From NCBI RefSeq assembly GCF_041431415.1, contig NZ_CP107845.1:1302001-1366000 (forward strand): a DNA stretch of 64,000 bases, written 5' to 3'. The position numbers and the translations under genes were made by a program. Positions 43,088 through 51,633 of this stretch are shown piece after piece. The notes below the pieces were generated by a model. That model made no database searches. It was not told the DNA's origin and was given only the letters and a program-made list of their open reading frames with translations. The stretch comes from Streptomyces sp. NBC_00513. GTDB lineage: Bacteria > Actinomycetota > Actinomycetes > Streptomycetales > Streptomycetaceae. Each line of letters opens with the position of its first letter. The first letter of the stretch is position 1.

Positions 43088-44311
43088 ATGCCTTCTCACA
43101 CCACCCGCCCCACGGCGCCCGCCACGGCCGGCTACCGATTCCTGCTCCGCGACCGCGAGTTCGCCGGCCTGTACGCCGGCTTCACCCTCACGGTCGCGGC
43201 GAGCACCCTGTCCGGATTCGCACTCGGCACTCTGGTCCACGACCGCACCCACTCCCCGTTCCTGACGGCCGTGAGCATGTACGGAGCGACGTTCGCGGCG
43301 GTACTCGGCGCGCTGACCCTGATGTCGGTCGCGGACGGACATCGCCCGCGCCGCACCCTGGTCACGCTCCAGTGCCTCTCGTTGGCGGGTGTCGCCGCCC
43401 AGGCGATACCCGGGCTCCCCTTGCCGGCCCGGTTCGGGTTGCTGTTGACGCTGGGGTTCTTCCAGTCCCTCGGGACCGGTACCAGGATGGGGCTGCTCAC
43501 CGAGATCGTGCCGGTCGCTTCCTACGCGACGGCGCGTTCCCTCATGAACATCACCTCCGGTGGCATGGCGATCCTCGGCTACGCCCTCGGCGCCGCGCTG
43601 CTGAGGCGCCTGACTCCGCACGGCGTGTTCCTCGTCGCCGCGGCCTTGACCGGCATCGCCCTCGTCGTGGTGGCGGCCACCGTCCGGGAGCACTCGATCC
43701 GTCCGACCCGGCGACCGGGACCGCGTCAGACCTGGAACACGAACGTCGAGCTGTTCTCCCACCCCGGCCGGCGGGCGCTGCTGCTGAACCTGTGGGTCCC
43801 CAACGGCCTGATCGTCGGCTGCGAGGCGCTGTTCATCTCCTACGCCCCGGACCAGGCCGGCGCTCTCCTGGCCGCGGGTTCGGCCGGGATGCTGCTCGGC
43901 GACCTGGCCGTCGGCCGCCTGCTCACCGCCGAGCGGCGACGGCGGTACGCGTTCGCACTGCGGCTGCTGCTCGCCGTCCCCTACCTGCTGTTCGCGTTCC
44001 ACCCGCCCGTACTGGCCATGACGGCCGCCGTGTTCGTCGCGGGTACCGGGTTCGCCGCGACCCTCCCCCTACAGGAGCAGCTCCTCCGACTGACGCCCGC
44101 CCCGGTCCGCGGCCAGGTCCAGGGAGTCGAGTCCGCCGGCCGGATGACCTGGCAGGGCATCGGGGCCGCGATCGCCGGCGGCATCGCCCAACACCTCACA
44201 CCGGGCACCACCATCACGATGATCGCCGCGGTCTCCGTCGCCGTCACCGTGGCCTCCCGGCGGTACGTGACGCGCGCCCACACCGGCCGCGGGGCGAAGG
44301 GCGGCGCGTAG
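43088..44311 (+). CDS. MFS transporter
   Basis: The 407-residue protein has about 12 transmembrane helices. The loop between helices 2 and 3 has the MFS-like DGHRPRRTL and the central loop is RPTRRPGPRQTWN. Segments such as SLGTGTRMGLLTEIVPVASYATARSLMN suggest a drug-efflux type. The first codon sits directly behind the hairpin and T-tract. The substrate is unknown; the control region suggests that ribosome-acting or other cues may induce it, an inference. Confidence 0.82.
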   Translation: MPSHTTRPTAPATAGYRFLLRDREFAGLYAGFTLTVAASTLSGFALGTLVHDRTHSPFLTAVSMYGATFAAVLGALTLMSVADGHRPRRTLVTLQCLSLAGVAAQAIPGLPLPARFGLLLTLGFFQSLGTGTRMGLLTEIVPVASYATARSLMNITSGGMAILGYALGAALLRRLTPHGVFLVAAALTGIALVVVAATVREHSIRPTRRPGPRQTWNTNVELFSHPGRRALLLNLWVPNGLIVGCEALFISYAPDQAGALLAAGSAGMLLGDLAVGRLLTAERRRRYAFALRLLLAVPYLLFAFHPPVLAMTAAVFVAGTGFAATLPLQEQLLRLTPAPVRGQVQGVESAGRMTWQGIGAAIAGGIAQHLTPGTTITMIAAVSVAVTVASRRYVTRAHTGRGAKGGA

Positions 44312-44579
44312 GGGGGTGGGCGGGTGGCCGAGGGGGGGCGGCGGGTTGGGCGGGTCGGGGTGGGGGGCGGACGGGTCGGGAGGGGCGGCTCGTACGGGGC
44401 GGGGCGGCGGGCGGACGGGGCGGGGTGGCGGGCGGGTGGCCGATCGGGGGCGGCGGGTCGGGCCGGTCGGGGGCGGCGGATTGGGCGGCTGGGGGGGCGG
44501 ATTGGGCGGCTCGGGGGCGGGCCGGACGGCGTCGTGGCGGGTCGGGGCTACCGACACGAGCGGTATCGCGCGGCGGACG
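44312..44579. repeat. 268-bp G-rich tract between convergent genes
   Basis: The plus strand has many runs of three to seven G residues with short ACG/TCG interruptions (GGGCGGGTCGGGG style), an unusual strand asymmetry for this genome. No terminator stem or gene is visible. The tract could form G-quadruplexes. Confidence 0.6.
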
Positions 44580-45278
44580 TCACACCGCGGGCAGTCCGAC
44601 CCCTTGCGCCAGCTGCCCGGCGACGTGCGTGAAGAGTCCGGCGCGGTCCTCGACCACCCGGTTGAACTGGCCGAACAACTCGAAGGAGACCATCCCGGCG
44701 AGCTGCGCCCAGGCGACGACCAGGGCGGCGGTGACTTCCGGGGGCAACCCTTCGGCGAAGTCGGCGGTCATCCGGACGGCCTCCGGGCGCAGGCTGTCGG
44801 GCAGCGGCGGCAGGGCGAGGCCCCGCCCCTCGTACGCGGTACGCACCACGGCGATGAGGGTGTTGCCCACCCGGGACGCGGGGCCGACGGTGTCGAGGGG
44901 GGCGCTGTAGCCGGGAACGGGGGAACCGTAGATCAGCGCGTACTCGTGCGGGTGCGCGAGCGCCCAGGACCGGAAGGCCTCGCAGATCGCGAGCCAGCGC
45001 GCCCGGGGCGGGGCGCCTTCGGCGCGGGCAGCGGCCTCGGCCCGTTCCGCCGCCGCGCCGACGCTGTCGTACGCGTCGACGATCAGCGCGGTGAGCAGCT
45101 CGTCCCGGCTGGGGAAGTAGCGGTACAGGGCCGAGGAGACCATGCCCAGCTCGCGGGCGACGGCGCGCAGTGAGAGTTTGGCGGCGCCCTCGGCCGCGAG
45201 CATGCGGCGTGCCTCGTCCTTGATGGCGGCGGTGACCTCGATGCGGGCCCGTTCCCTTGCCCCACGCACGGTGCTCAT
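44580..45278 (-). CDS. TetR/AcrR-family transcriptional regulator
   Basis: The 232-residue protein has an N-terminal helix-turn-helix (about 12-58: AAKLSLRAVARELGMVSSALYRYFPSRDELL) and an all-helical ligand domain. It is divergent from the deazaflavin oxidoreductase gene, with two matching palindromes AGAGCA-N-TGCTCT between them. Repression of both genes with autoregulation is the expected model. ATG 45278 lies close to the palindromes. Confidence 0.9.
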   Translation of the reverse strand: MSTVRGARERARIEVTAAIKDEARRMLAAEGAAKLSLRAVARELGMVSSALYRYFPSRDELLTALIVDAYDSVGAAAERAEAAARAEGAPPRARWLAICEAFRSWALAHPHEYALIYGSPVPGYSAPLDTVGPASRVGNTLIAVVRTAYEGRGLALPPLPDSLRPEAVRMTADFAEGLPPEVTAALVVAWAQLAGMVSFELFGQFNRVVEDRAGLFTHVAGQLAQGVGLPAV

Positions 45279-45339
45279 GCGGATCAGTGTGCCATGCAGA
45301 CGGAGCAGTGCCCAAGAACGAGTGCACCGATCCAATTCG

Positions 45340-45352
45340 AGAGCACTGCTCT
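45340..45352. promoter_or_regulatory. TetR operator candidate 1
   Basis: AGAGCA and TGCTCT flank a single C. It is 62 bp upstream of the TetR gene start. Confidence 0.7.
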
Positions 45353-45391
45353 TGCTTTGTTCCGGGAGCCCGTGCACACTGATCTCAAACG

Positions 45392-45404
45392 AGAGCAGTG
45401 CTCT
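45392..45404. promoter_or_regulatory. TetR operator candidate 2
   Basis: AGAGCA and TGCTCT flank a single G. It is 24 bp upstream of the oxidoreductase ATG; the two centres are 52 bp apart, about five helical turns. Confidence 0.75.
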
Positions 45405-45427
45405 CTCAAGCGGTCCCGGAGGCCATC

Positions 45428-45886
45428 ATGAACGCGCCCGCTCCCTATTACCTCCAGGCCGGCCCGTTCGGCGTCCGCTTCAACGCCCTCTTCGGCAGGC
45501 TCGCCCGTCTCGGCGTCAGCCTCGCCGGTACCGCCGAGCTGTCCGTCCGGGGTCGCACCTCCGGCAAGATGCAGCGGATCCCGGTCAACCCGCACACCTA
45601 CGAGGGCGCCCAGTACCTCGTCTCGGCTCGCGGCCACTCCCAGTGGGTGCGCAACATGCGGGTCGCGGGCGGCGGGGAGCTGCGCGTGGGCCGCAAGGTG
45701 CGCACCTTCACGGTCACCGAGATCACGGACCCGGTGCGGCAGGCGGCGATCCTGCGCGCCTACCTGGAGAAGTGGGGCTGGGAGGTCAACCGGTTCTTCC
45801 AGGGAGTCACCGCGAAGTCCTCCGACGCCGAGCTCCAGGCGGCGGCCGGCGACCACCCCGTCTTCCGGATCACCGTCACGAAGTGA
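45428..45886 (+). CDS. Deazaflavin (F420)-dependent nitroreductase-family oxidoreductase
   Basis: The 152-residue protein has the split-barrel pattern of the Ddn family: RFNALFGRLARLGVSLAGTAELSVRGRTSGKMQRIPV at the start with the loop RTSGKMQRIPV, then YLVSARGHSQWVRNMRVAGG and the end strand PVFRITV. The family uses F420 to reduce aromatic or quinone substrates. ATG 45428 follows CGGAGG. Control by the divergent TetR is likely from the shared operators. Confidence 0.88.
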   Translation: MNAPAPYYLQAGPFGVRFNALFGRLARLGVSLAGTAELSVRGRTSGKMQRIPVNPHTYEGAQYLVSARGHSQWVRNMRVAGGGELRVGRKVRTFTVTEITDPVRQAAILRAYLEKWGWEVNRFFQGVTAKSSDAELQAAAGDHPVFRITVTK

Positions 45887-46671
45887 GGCCGTGGCTCCCG
45901 TACTCCCGCGCCGGCGGAGAACGGGAGTGCGCGGGTCGCGACCGTGCCGGCCACATCCCGCCGACCTGCACACCCACCCCACCGCGCCCAGGACACTCGG
46001 CCCGGCGCCCGGCCCTGCGCCCGATCCCGGTCCGTGGGCTCCGCGCAGGGGCTCGATCTCGGGCCCGCGCAAGGGCCCGAGCCGGCGTCGCACGGACGGC
46101 CGGACGACTGGCGGACAGCTGGAAGACCGGCAGACGGCCGACCGGGCCGACCGGCAGACGGCACACGGGCGACCCGTTCACCGACCGGATCCCGCCGTCG
46201 GCCTGATCGCACCGGGCCGGATCGGCCAGACCCGTCGAACCGGTCGGATCCGGTCCGAAGCCGGCCGGTACCAGTCGGACCCGCCGACCAGACCGGGCCC
46301 GGACCCGGCCAGGACGAGCCAACCCGGCCGGACCCGCAGGCCCGGCCGGACCTGCCGGCCCGGTCGACCCAGACCCACCCAAAGCCGGCCCGGTCAGCCC
46401 GCCAGCCCGGTCGGCCCGTCAGCCAGGCTGGCCCGGTCGGCCCGTCATCCCATCAGCCCGGCCGGCCCGGTCAGCCGTACCCCGCGCCGACGCCGCGCCG
46501 ACCCCGCCAGCCCGGCCAACCGGGTCGGCCCGGTCGACCCGGTCGGCCCGGTCGGCCGTACCCCGCGCCGACCCCGCCCCGGCCGTCCGGACCCTCCGTC
46601 CGCCCTGCCCCGGCCCGCCCCGCCCCGGTCCAGCGACCGCACCCCGCGTCGGCGAACCAGGAACCGCCGAA
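45887..46671. repeat. 785-bp low-complexity Pro/Arg/Gly-type gap
   Basis: The sequence is made of short C/G repeats such as CCCGGTCGGC and CCGGACC, with an 18-bp segment beginning GCCGTACCCCGCG repeated 81 bp apart (about 46474 and 46555). All frames are open over long stretches, so no frame is convincing. One plus-strand frame ends AACCAGGAACCGCCGAACTAG at 46677 with plausible codons and encodes a Pro/Arg/Gln-rich chain from about 45944; I list it as unproved. Confidence 0.45.
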
Positions 46672-47952
46672 CTAGGAACCGCCCTTGCCGGTCTGTCGAC
46701 TGTCCAGCGCGTGCAGCGCCCGCCGGGCCAGCGGGTACTGGCGCACCAGTTCGGCGAGTGTCGTCGAGCCGCGCGTGATGCGGGCGAAGGCCAGCCACGC
46801 CGGCCTCAGACCCGTGATGACGGCGTGCAGCAGACCCGGCTTGGACTCGAACAGGGTCAACATGCGCCTGCCCACGCCCATCTCCACACCCAGCCCGGCC
46901 TTGATGGCGAAGGCGTAGTTCAGGGCCTGGCGCCGTGCGTCCACCGCGTCCTGCGCCTCGGAGATCTTGACGGCCCACTCCCCCGCGAGCCGACCCGAAC
47001 GCAGGGCGAACGAGATGCCCTCACGGGTCCACGGCTCCAGCAGTCCCGCCGCGTCGCCCGCGACCAGTACCCGACCCCGCGACAGCGGAGACTCTGGCTT
47101 GCGGCAGCGGGTCAGGTGTCCGGAGGAAACGGACGGCTCGAAGCCGGCCAGGCCCAGCCGGGCGATGAAGTCGTCCAGGTACCGCTTGGTGGCGGCGCCT
47201 TCGCCCTTGGCCGAGATGACGCCGACGGTGAGGACGTCACCCTTGGGGAACACCCAGCCGTAACTGCCGGGCAGCGGACCCCAGTCGATGAGCACCCGCC
47301 CCTTCCAGTCGGCGGCCACCGTCTCCGGTACGGGGATCTCCGCCTCCAGGCCGAGGTCGACCTGCTCCATCTCGACCCCGACGTGCGCGCCGATGCGGCT
47401 GGCGCTGCCGTCCGCCCCGACCACGGCGCGGGCCAGCACCGTCTCGCCGTCCGCGAGCACCACGGCCACGGTGCGCCGGTCGGGCACCGCCGCGCCGTGC
47501 TGCTCGACGCGGGTCACGGCCGTGCCCGTACGGATCGTCGCGCCGGCCTTCTCCGCCTCCGCGACCAGCGCCGCGTCGAACTCCGGACGGTTGACGAGCC
47601 CGAACAGCATCCCCCTGGAACGCCGGGTCCGCGTCAGTCGCCCGTTCATGGAGAACGTGACCGCGTGGACGCGGTCCTGGAAGGGCAGCACGAACCCCGG
47701 CGGCAGGGCGTCGCGCGAAGGCCCGATGATGCCACCGCCGCAGGTCTTGTACCGGGGCAGTTCGGCCTTCTCCAGCAGCAGGACGCGCCGCCCCGCGGTC
47801 GCCGCCGCGTACGCGGCCGAAGCCCCGGCCGGTCCGGCGCCGACCACGACCACGTCCCACACCTCGCCGGTCCCCCCGGCGTTCCCCTCCTCCGTCACCT
47901 CGGCGGCGGACCGCTCTGCGCTTGCGTCGTGTACGTCGTCGTCGCTGCTCAC
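46672..47952 (-). CDS. Geranylgeranyl-reductase family FAD enzyme
   Basis: The 426-residue protein starts with about 25 acidic residues and an FAD-binding Rossmann fold (VVVGAGPAGASAAYAAATAG near 30). Later come VLVADGETVLARAVVGADGS, the FAD segment GRVLVAGDAAGLLEPWTREG (near 290-310) and a C-terminal helical part. Members reduce double bonds in isoprenoid chains. The exact substrate, for example menaquinone side chain or archaeal-like lipids, cannot be told. GTG 47952 is divergent from the dipeptidase gene. Confidence 0.85.
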   Translation of the reverse strand: MSSDDDVHDASAERSAAEVTEEGNAGGTGEVWDVVVVGAGPAGASAAYAAATAGRRVLLLEKAELPRYKTCGGGIIGPSRDALPPGFVLPFQDRVHAVTFSMNGRLTRTRRSRGMLFGLVNRPEFDAALVAEAEKAGATIRTGTAVTRVEQHGAAVPDRRTVAVVLADGETVLARAVVGADGSASRIGAHVGVEMEQVDLGLEAEIPVPETVAADWKGRVLIDWGPLPGSYGWVFPKGDVLTVGVISAKGEGAATKRYLDDFIARLGLAGFEPSVSSGHLTRCRKPESPLSRGRVLVAGDAAGLLEPWTREGISFALRSGRLAGEWAVKISEAQDAVDARRQALNYAFAIKAGLGVEMGVGRRMLTLFESKPGLLHAVITGLRPAWLAFARITRGSTTLAELVRQYPLARRALHALDSRQTGKGGS

Positions 47953-48134
47953 GATGTGTTGCTGCTCCTGATCACGCTGTTGCTCGGATGCCGGGGAAAT
48001 CCTACGGTGAGAGATCGCCTCGGCCCGCTGTGCGAGGATCGGGAATGTCTTTCGCCGTACCCCGCATACGCACACCCCTGCGAATGCGGGTGGCGTACAA
48101 ACAGAACAACGTCGCACCCAAGAGGAGCGTGCCC

Positions 48135-49499
48135 ATGTCCCAGAATCCGATCGCCGAGACCATCGCCTCGCTGATGCCCCGCGCCAAGACGGAGCTGACC
48201 GAGCTGGTGGCCTTCCAGTCGGTGGCGGACTGGGCACAGTTCCCCCAGAGCGAGAGCCACGGCGCCGCGAACTGGGTGGCCGACGCGCTGCGCGTCGAGG
48301 GCTTCCAGGACGTGGCGCTGCTCGACACCCCCGACGGCACGCAGTCGGTGTACGGATTCCTGCCCGGTCCCGAGGGCGCCCCGACCGTGCTGCTGTACGC
48401 GCACTACGACGTCCAGCCGCCCCTGGACGACGCCGCCTGGATCTCGCCGGCCTTCGAACTGACCGAGCGCGACGGCCGCTGGTACGGGCGCGGCGCGGCG
48501 GACTGCAAGGGCGGGTTCATCATGCACCTGCTGGCGCTGCGCGCGCTCAAGGCCAACGGCGGTGTGCCGGTGAGCGTGAAGGTGATCGTCGAGGGGTCGG
48601 AGGAGCAGGGCACCGGCGGGCTCCAGCAGTACGCCGAGGCCCACCCCGAGTTGCTGACGGCCGACGCGATCGTCATCGGCGATGCCGGCAACTTCCGTCT
48701 GGGTCTTCCCACGGTGGTCGCGACCCTGCGCGGGATGACCCTGCTGAAGGTGAAGATCGACACGCTGGGCGGGAACCTGCACTCGGGCATGTTCGGTGGG
48801 GTCGCGCCCGACGCGCTGGCCGCGCTCATCAGGGTGCTGGACTCGCTGCGCGCCGCCGACGGCACGACGACGGTCGACGGTCTCGCGTCGGACGCGGTGT
48901 GGGAGGGGCTCCAGTACCCGGAGGCGGACTTCCGCAGCGACGCGAGGGTCCTCGACGGTGTGGAGCTGATCGGTCGCGGCACGATCGCCGACCGGCTGTG
49001 GGCACGTCCGGCCGTCACGGTCCTGGGCATCGACTGCCCGTCGGTGGTCGGCGCCACCCCGTCGGTGCACGCCAGTGCCGGCGCCCTGATCAGCCTGCGG
49101 ATCCCGCCGGGCGCGGACACCGCGCAGGCCATCAAGCTGCTGGAGGCGCACCTGGTGGCGCACACGCCGTGGAAGGCGCGCCTCGAACTGGAGGTCGTCG
49201 GTCAGGGCCAGCCCTTCCAGGCGGACACGAACAGCCCTGCCTACGCCTCGATGGCGGCGGCCCTCGAACTGGCCTACCCGGGGCAGAAGATGCAGATCAG
49301 CGGCATGGGCGGATCCATCCCGCTGTGCAACGCGCTGACCTCGCTGTACCCGGAGGCGGAGATGCTGCTCATCGGGCTGAGCGAGCCCGAGGCGCAGATC
49401 CACGCGGTGAACGAGAGCGTCTCCCCCGAGGAGTTGGAGCGTCTGTCGGTCGCGGAGGCCCACTTCCTCGTCAACTACGCCGAATCCAAGCGCGCCTGA
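48135..49499 (+). CDS. M20-family dipeptidase
   Basis: The 454-residue protein has the M20 dimetal motifs: YAHYDVQPP (metal ligand region), RGAADCKGG (bridging Asp), EGSEEQGTGG (catalytic Glu and metal-binding Glu) and a later VGATPSVHASAGALIS with NCA-type dimer insert. Such peptidases cleave dipeptides with broad specificity, like the ArgE/DapE/carnosinase group. ATG 48135 follows AGAGGAG. A 182-bp divergent gap separates it from the reductase gene. Confidence 0.92.
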   Translation: MSQNPIAETIASLMPRAKTELTELVAFQSVADWAQFPQSESHGAANWVADALRVEGFQDVALLDTPDGTQSVYGFLPGPEGAPTVLLYAHYDVQPPLDDAAWISPAFELTERDGRWYGRGAADCKGGFIMHLLALRALKANGGVPVSVKVIVEGSEEQGTGGLQQYAEAHPELLTADAIVIGDAGNFRLGLPTVVATLRGMTLLKVKIDTLGGNLHSGMFGGVAPDALAALIRVLDSLRAADGTTTVDGLASDAVWEGLQYPEADFRSDARVLDGVELIGRGTIADRLWARPAVTVLGIDCPSVVGATPSVHASAGALISLRIPPGADTAQAIKLLEAHLVAHTPWKARLELEVVGQGQPFQADTNSPAYASMAAALELAYPGQKMQISGMGGSIPLCNALTSLYPEAEMLLIGLSEPEAQIHAVNESVSPEELERLSVAEAHFLVNYAESKRA

Positions 49500-49504
49500 G
49501 CGCA

Positions 49505-49569
49505 CGTCCGAGATCCATGCCTGAGATGCACGCCTGAGATCGATGCCTGAGATGCGCACCCGAGGCGCG
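49505..49569. repeat. Five tandem 13-bp repeats after the dipeptidase gene
   Basis: Units of 13 bp beginning TGCCTGAGATGCA or CGCCTGAGATCGA occur at 49518, 49531 and 49544, with diverged units on each side. The array starts six bases after the dipeptidase stop codon. Confidence 0.6.
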
Positions 49570-49640
49570 TGTAGAGGGCTTGCGCCACGGGCGAACTCCG
49601 CTCCCGGTGAACCGGACGCCGGGAGCGGGGATCTTCCTCG

Positions 49641-49655
49641 TAGGTTCGCGACATG
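49641..49655 (+). promoter_or_regulatory. -10 TAGGTT at leaderless spacing
   Basis: TAGGTT at 49641-49646 ends six bases before the MBL-fold ATG at 49653, with no Shine-Dalgarno in between. Confidence 0.5.
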
Positions 49656-50360
49656 ACTCTCTTTGAGCGTGTCGAGGTGGTCCCCGGGCGGCTGCACATG
49701 CTGCGCTTCCCCATCGGCCAGGCCTACTTGTGGTGCGACGACGAGGCCCTCACCCTGATCGACGCCGGATACGCCGGTTCGGCCCCGGAGATCGAGGAGG
49801 CGATCCGCTCGCTCGGCCTGCGGCCCGAGCTCCTGGAGCGGATCGTCCTGACGCACTGCCACCGCGACCACGTGGGCGCCTCGGGGGAACTCGCCGCCCG
49901 CCTGGGTGCCGAGATCGTGGCGCACCGGCTGGACGCGCCGGTGATCCGGGGCGAACAGCCCGTTCCCGAGCCGGTGTTGGCGGACTGGGAACTCCCGCTG
50001 TACGCACACGGCCTGACGGCCCCGGAGGCCCCGCCGACCCGCGTGGACCGGGAGGTCGAGGACGGCGAGGTACTGCCGTTCGGCGGCGGCGCGGTGATCG
50101 TCCACTCCCCCGGCCACACACCGGGCAGCATCGGCGTCCACCTGCCCGCTCGGGGCGTACTGTTCACGGGCGACTGTGTCGCGGGGGTCGGGCAGGTGAT
50201 GCAGGGGGTGTTCAACGTGGACGGCGAGCAGGCGGCGTCCTCGTTCCGTCGCCTGGCGGACCTGTCCCCGTCGATCGCATGCTTCGGGCACGGCGACCCG
50301 CTGACCCGGGACACCGCCCGGATCCTCGGCGCCGCCACGACCGAACCCCAGCCGCGCTGA
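49653..50360 (+). CDS. MBL-fold metallohydrolase
   Basis: The 235-residue protein has the metallo-beta-lactamase fold signature THCHRDHVG (near 70-78), the further metal ligands in SPGHTPGS and TGDCVAG, and the C-terminal His in FGHGDPL. The family includes glyoxalase-II-like and other hydrolases; the substrate is not known. The -10 element six bases before ATG indicates leaderless translation. It converges on the AAA-Nudix gene. Confidence 0.88.
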   Translation: MTLFERVEVVPGRLHMLRFPIGQAYLWCDDEALTLIDAGYAGSAPEIEEAIRSLGLRPELLERIVLTHCHRDHVGASGELAARLGAEIVAHRLDAPVIRGEQPVPEPVLADWELPLYAHGLTAPEAPPTRVDREVEDGEVLPFGGGAVIVHSPGHTPGSIGVHLPARGVLFTGDCVAGVGQVMQGVFNVDGEQAASSFRRLADLSPSIACFGHGDPLTRDTARILGAATTEPQPR

Positions 50361-50393
50361 AGGCCGCCGTCCCGGTCTCCTCCGGGGCGGTGG

Positions 50394-50416
50394 CCGTCGG
50401 GAACACGGACCGACGG
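50394..50416. terminator. Weak hairpin between convergent genes
   Basis: CCGTCGG and CCGACGG form a seven-base stem with a nine-base loop in the 88-bp gap between the MBL gene and the AAA-Nudix gene. Confidence 0.35.
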
Positions 50417-50448
50417 TTCGCCTGCGGGCGCCACTTTGACGGCCCGCC

Positions 50449-51486
50449 CTACGGGACCGGTCGTCCCGCCTCCAGGTACAGCGCGCACCCCCGCTCCCGG
50501 GCGCGCAACGCCCACCGCAGGCGATCGTGACGGTGTGCCGGCAGCAACGTGGCCGCCTCCTCCTCCGTAACGAACCTCCATGCCCTCAACTCCGGTCCTG
50601 GCAGGCGCAGTTCAGCTGCCTGAGTTTCCGTCAGCCGTCCCCCGTCGAACAGCAGCCGCAGGCCCCCGTACGCCGGGTGGGCGGGCGGCTCCCAGTCCAT
50701 CACCAGCAGCGCCGGCAGCCGCCCCAGGACCAACCCCAGTTCCTCCTCCACCTCCCGCACGCCGGCGCGGGCCGGCGCCTCCCCCGCTTCCACGACACCT
50801 CCGGGGAATTCCCAGCCCGGTTTGTACGTCGGGTCGACGAGCAGCACCCGGTCCCGGTCGTCGAAGAGGAGGACGCCGGAGGCCACCGTCTCCCGGGTCG
50901 GTTCGGGCGTCTGCACGATGTCGCAGATGCCCGCGTCGTCCGTGCGGACGGCTTCCGCGATGCGTTCGGCGGTCTCGCGGACGCTCAGCCGCCCGTTGTC
51001 GATGACGTGCGCGTCGGCCGCCAGCCAGCCCAACGCCTGCTGGTAGGCGGGGATGTGGTCGTACGCCCACTGTCTGAGTCGCAGGTCCGCCTGCTCCGGC
51101 GCCCCCGGCTCCTCCCTGGTCGCGATCCGTGCCCGGAGAATCGTTTCCTCAGGGGCGAGCAGTACGTGCCGCACCGGGATCCGTCGTGCCGCGAGGCCAC
51201 CGAAGATCTCGTCCCGATACTCCTGCCGCAACAACGTCATCGGCACGATCAGCACCCCGCCCAGCTCCGCCAGCATCGCCGCCGCCGTGTCCACGACGAG
51301 CCGCCGCCAACTCGGCAGGTCCTGGTAGTCGGAGACCTCCGCGAGCCGTTTGCGCGGCAGCAGCACGCGCAACGCGTCCCCGATGAACTCCGGGTCGAAC
51401 AAAGCGCTATCCGGCAGGAGTCCGGCCAGTTCGCGGGCCGTGCTGGTCTTCCCGGCACCGAAAGCGCCGTTGATCCAGACAATCAC
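50449..51486 (-). CDS. AAA/kinase-like P-loop domain fused to Nudix hydrolase
   Basis: The 345-residue protein starts at GTG 51486 after GAGAGGGG. The N-terminal half has a P-loop GAFGAGKTSTA (near 8-18) and resembles small kinases such as zeta-like or shikimate-kinase-like proteins. The C-terminal half is a Nudix domain with strand RDRVLLVDPTYKPGWEFPGG and box GGVVEAGEAPARAGVREVEEELG. The combination suggests phosphorylation plus hydrolysis of the same or linked nucleotides, but the substrate is unknown. The gene is divergent from the LacI gene. Confidence 0.85.
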   Translation of the reverse strand: MIVWINGAFGAGKTSTARELAGLLPDSALFDPEFIGDALRVLLPRKRLAEVSDYQDLPSWRRLVVDTAAAMLAELGGVLIVPMTLLRQEYRDEIFGGLAARRIPVRHVLLAPEETILRARIATREEPGAPEQADLRLRQWAYDHIPAYQQALGWLAADAHVIDNGRLSVRETAERIAEAVRTDDAGICDIVQTPEPTRETVASGVLLFDDRDRVLLVDPTYKPGWEFPGGVVEAGEAPARAGVREVEEELGLVLGRLPALLVMDWEPPAHPAYGGLRLLFDGGRLTETQAAELRLPGPELRAWRFVTEEEAATLLPAHRHDRLRWALRARERGCALYLEAGRPVP

Positions 51487-51633
51487 GTCTACCCCTCTCC
51501 CGATGGCTCGCCTCGAAGCCCCCAGAGGCTTGCCCGCACCACCCTGCCACGGAAACCCATTCGGCGACCGAGTGCTTATCCTCAAGGTCAGAGCCTTGCC
51601 CGAGGCTCGTCCGAACACTCCGCCGGAGATCCC

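Noticed and set aside
47949..50291. A 780-codon minus-strand frame opposite the dipeptidase and MBL genes
   Set aside because: Shadow frame; both plus-strand genes have complete catalytic motifs.
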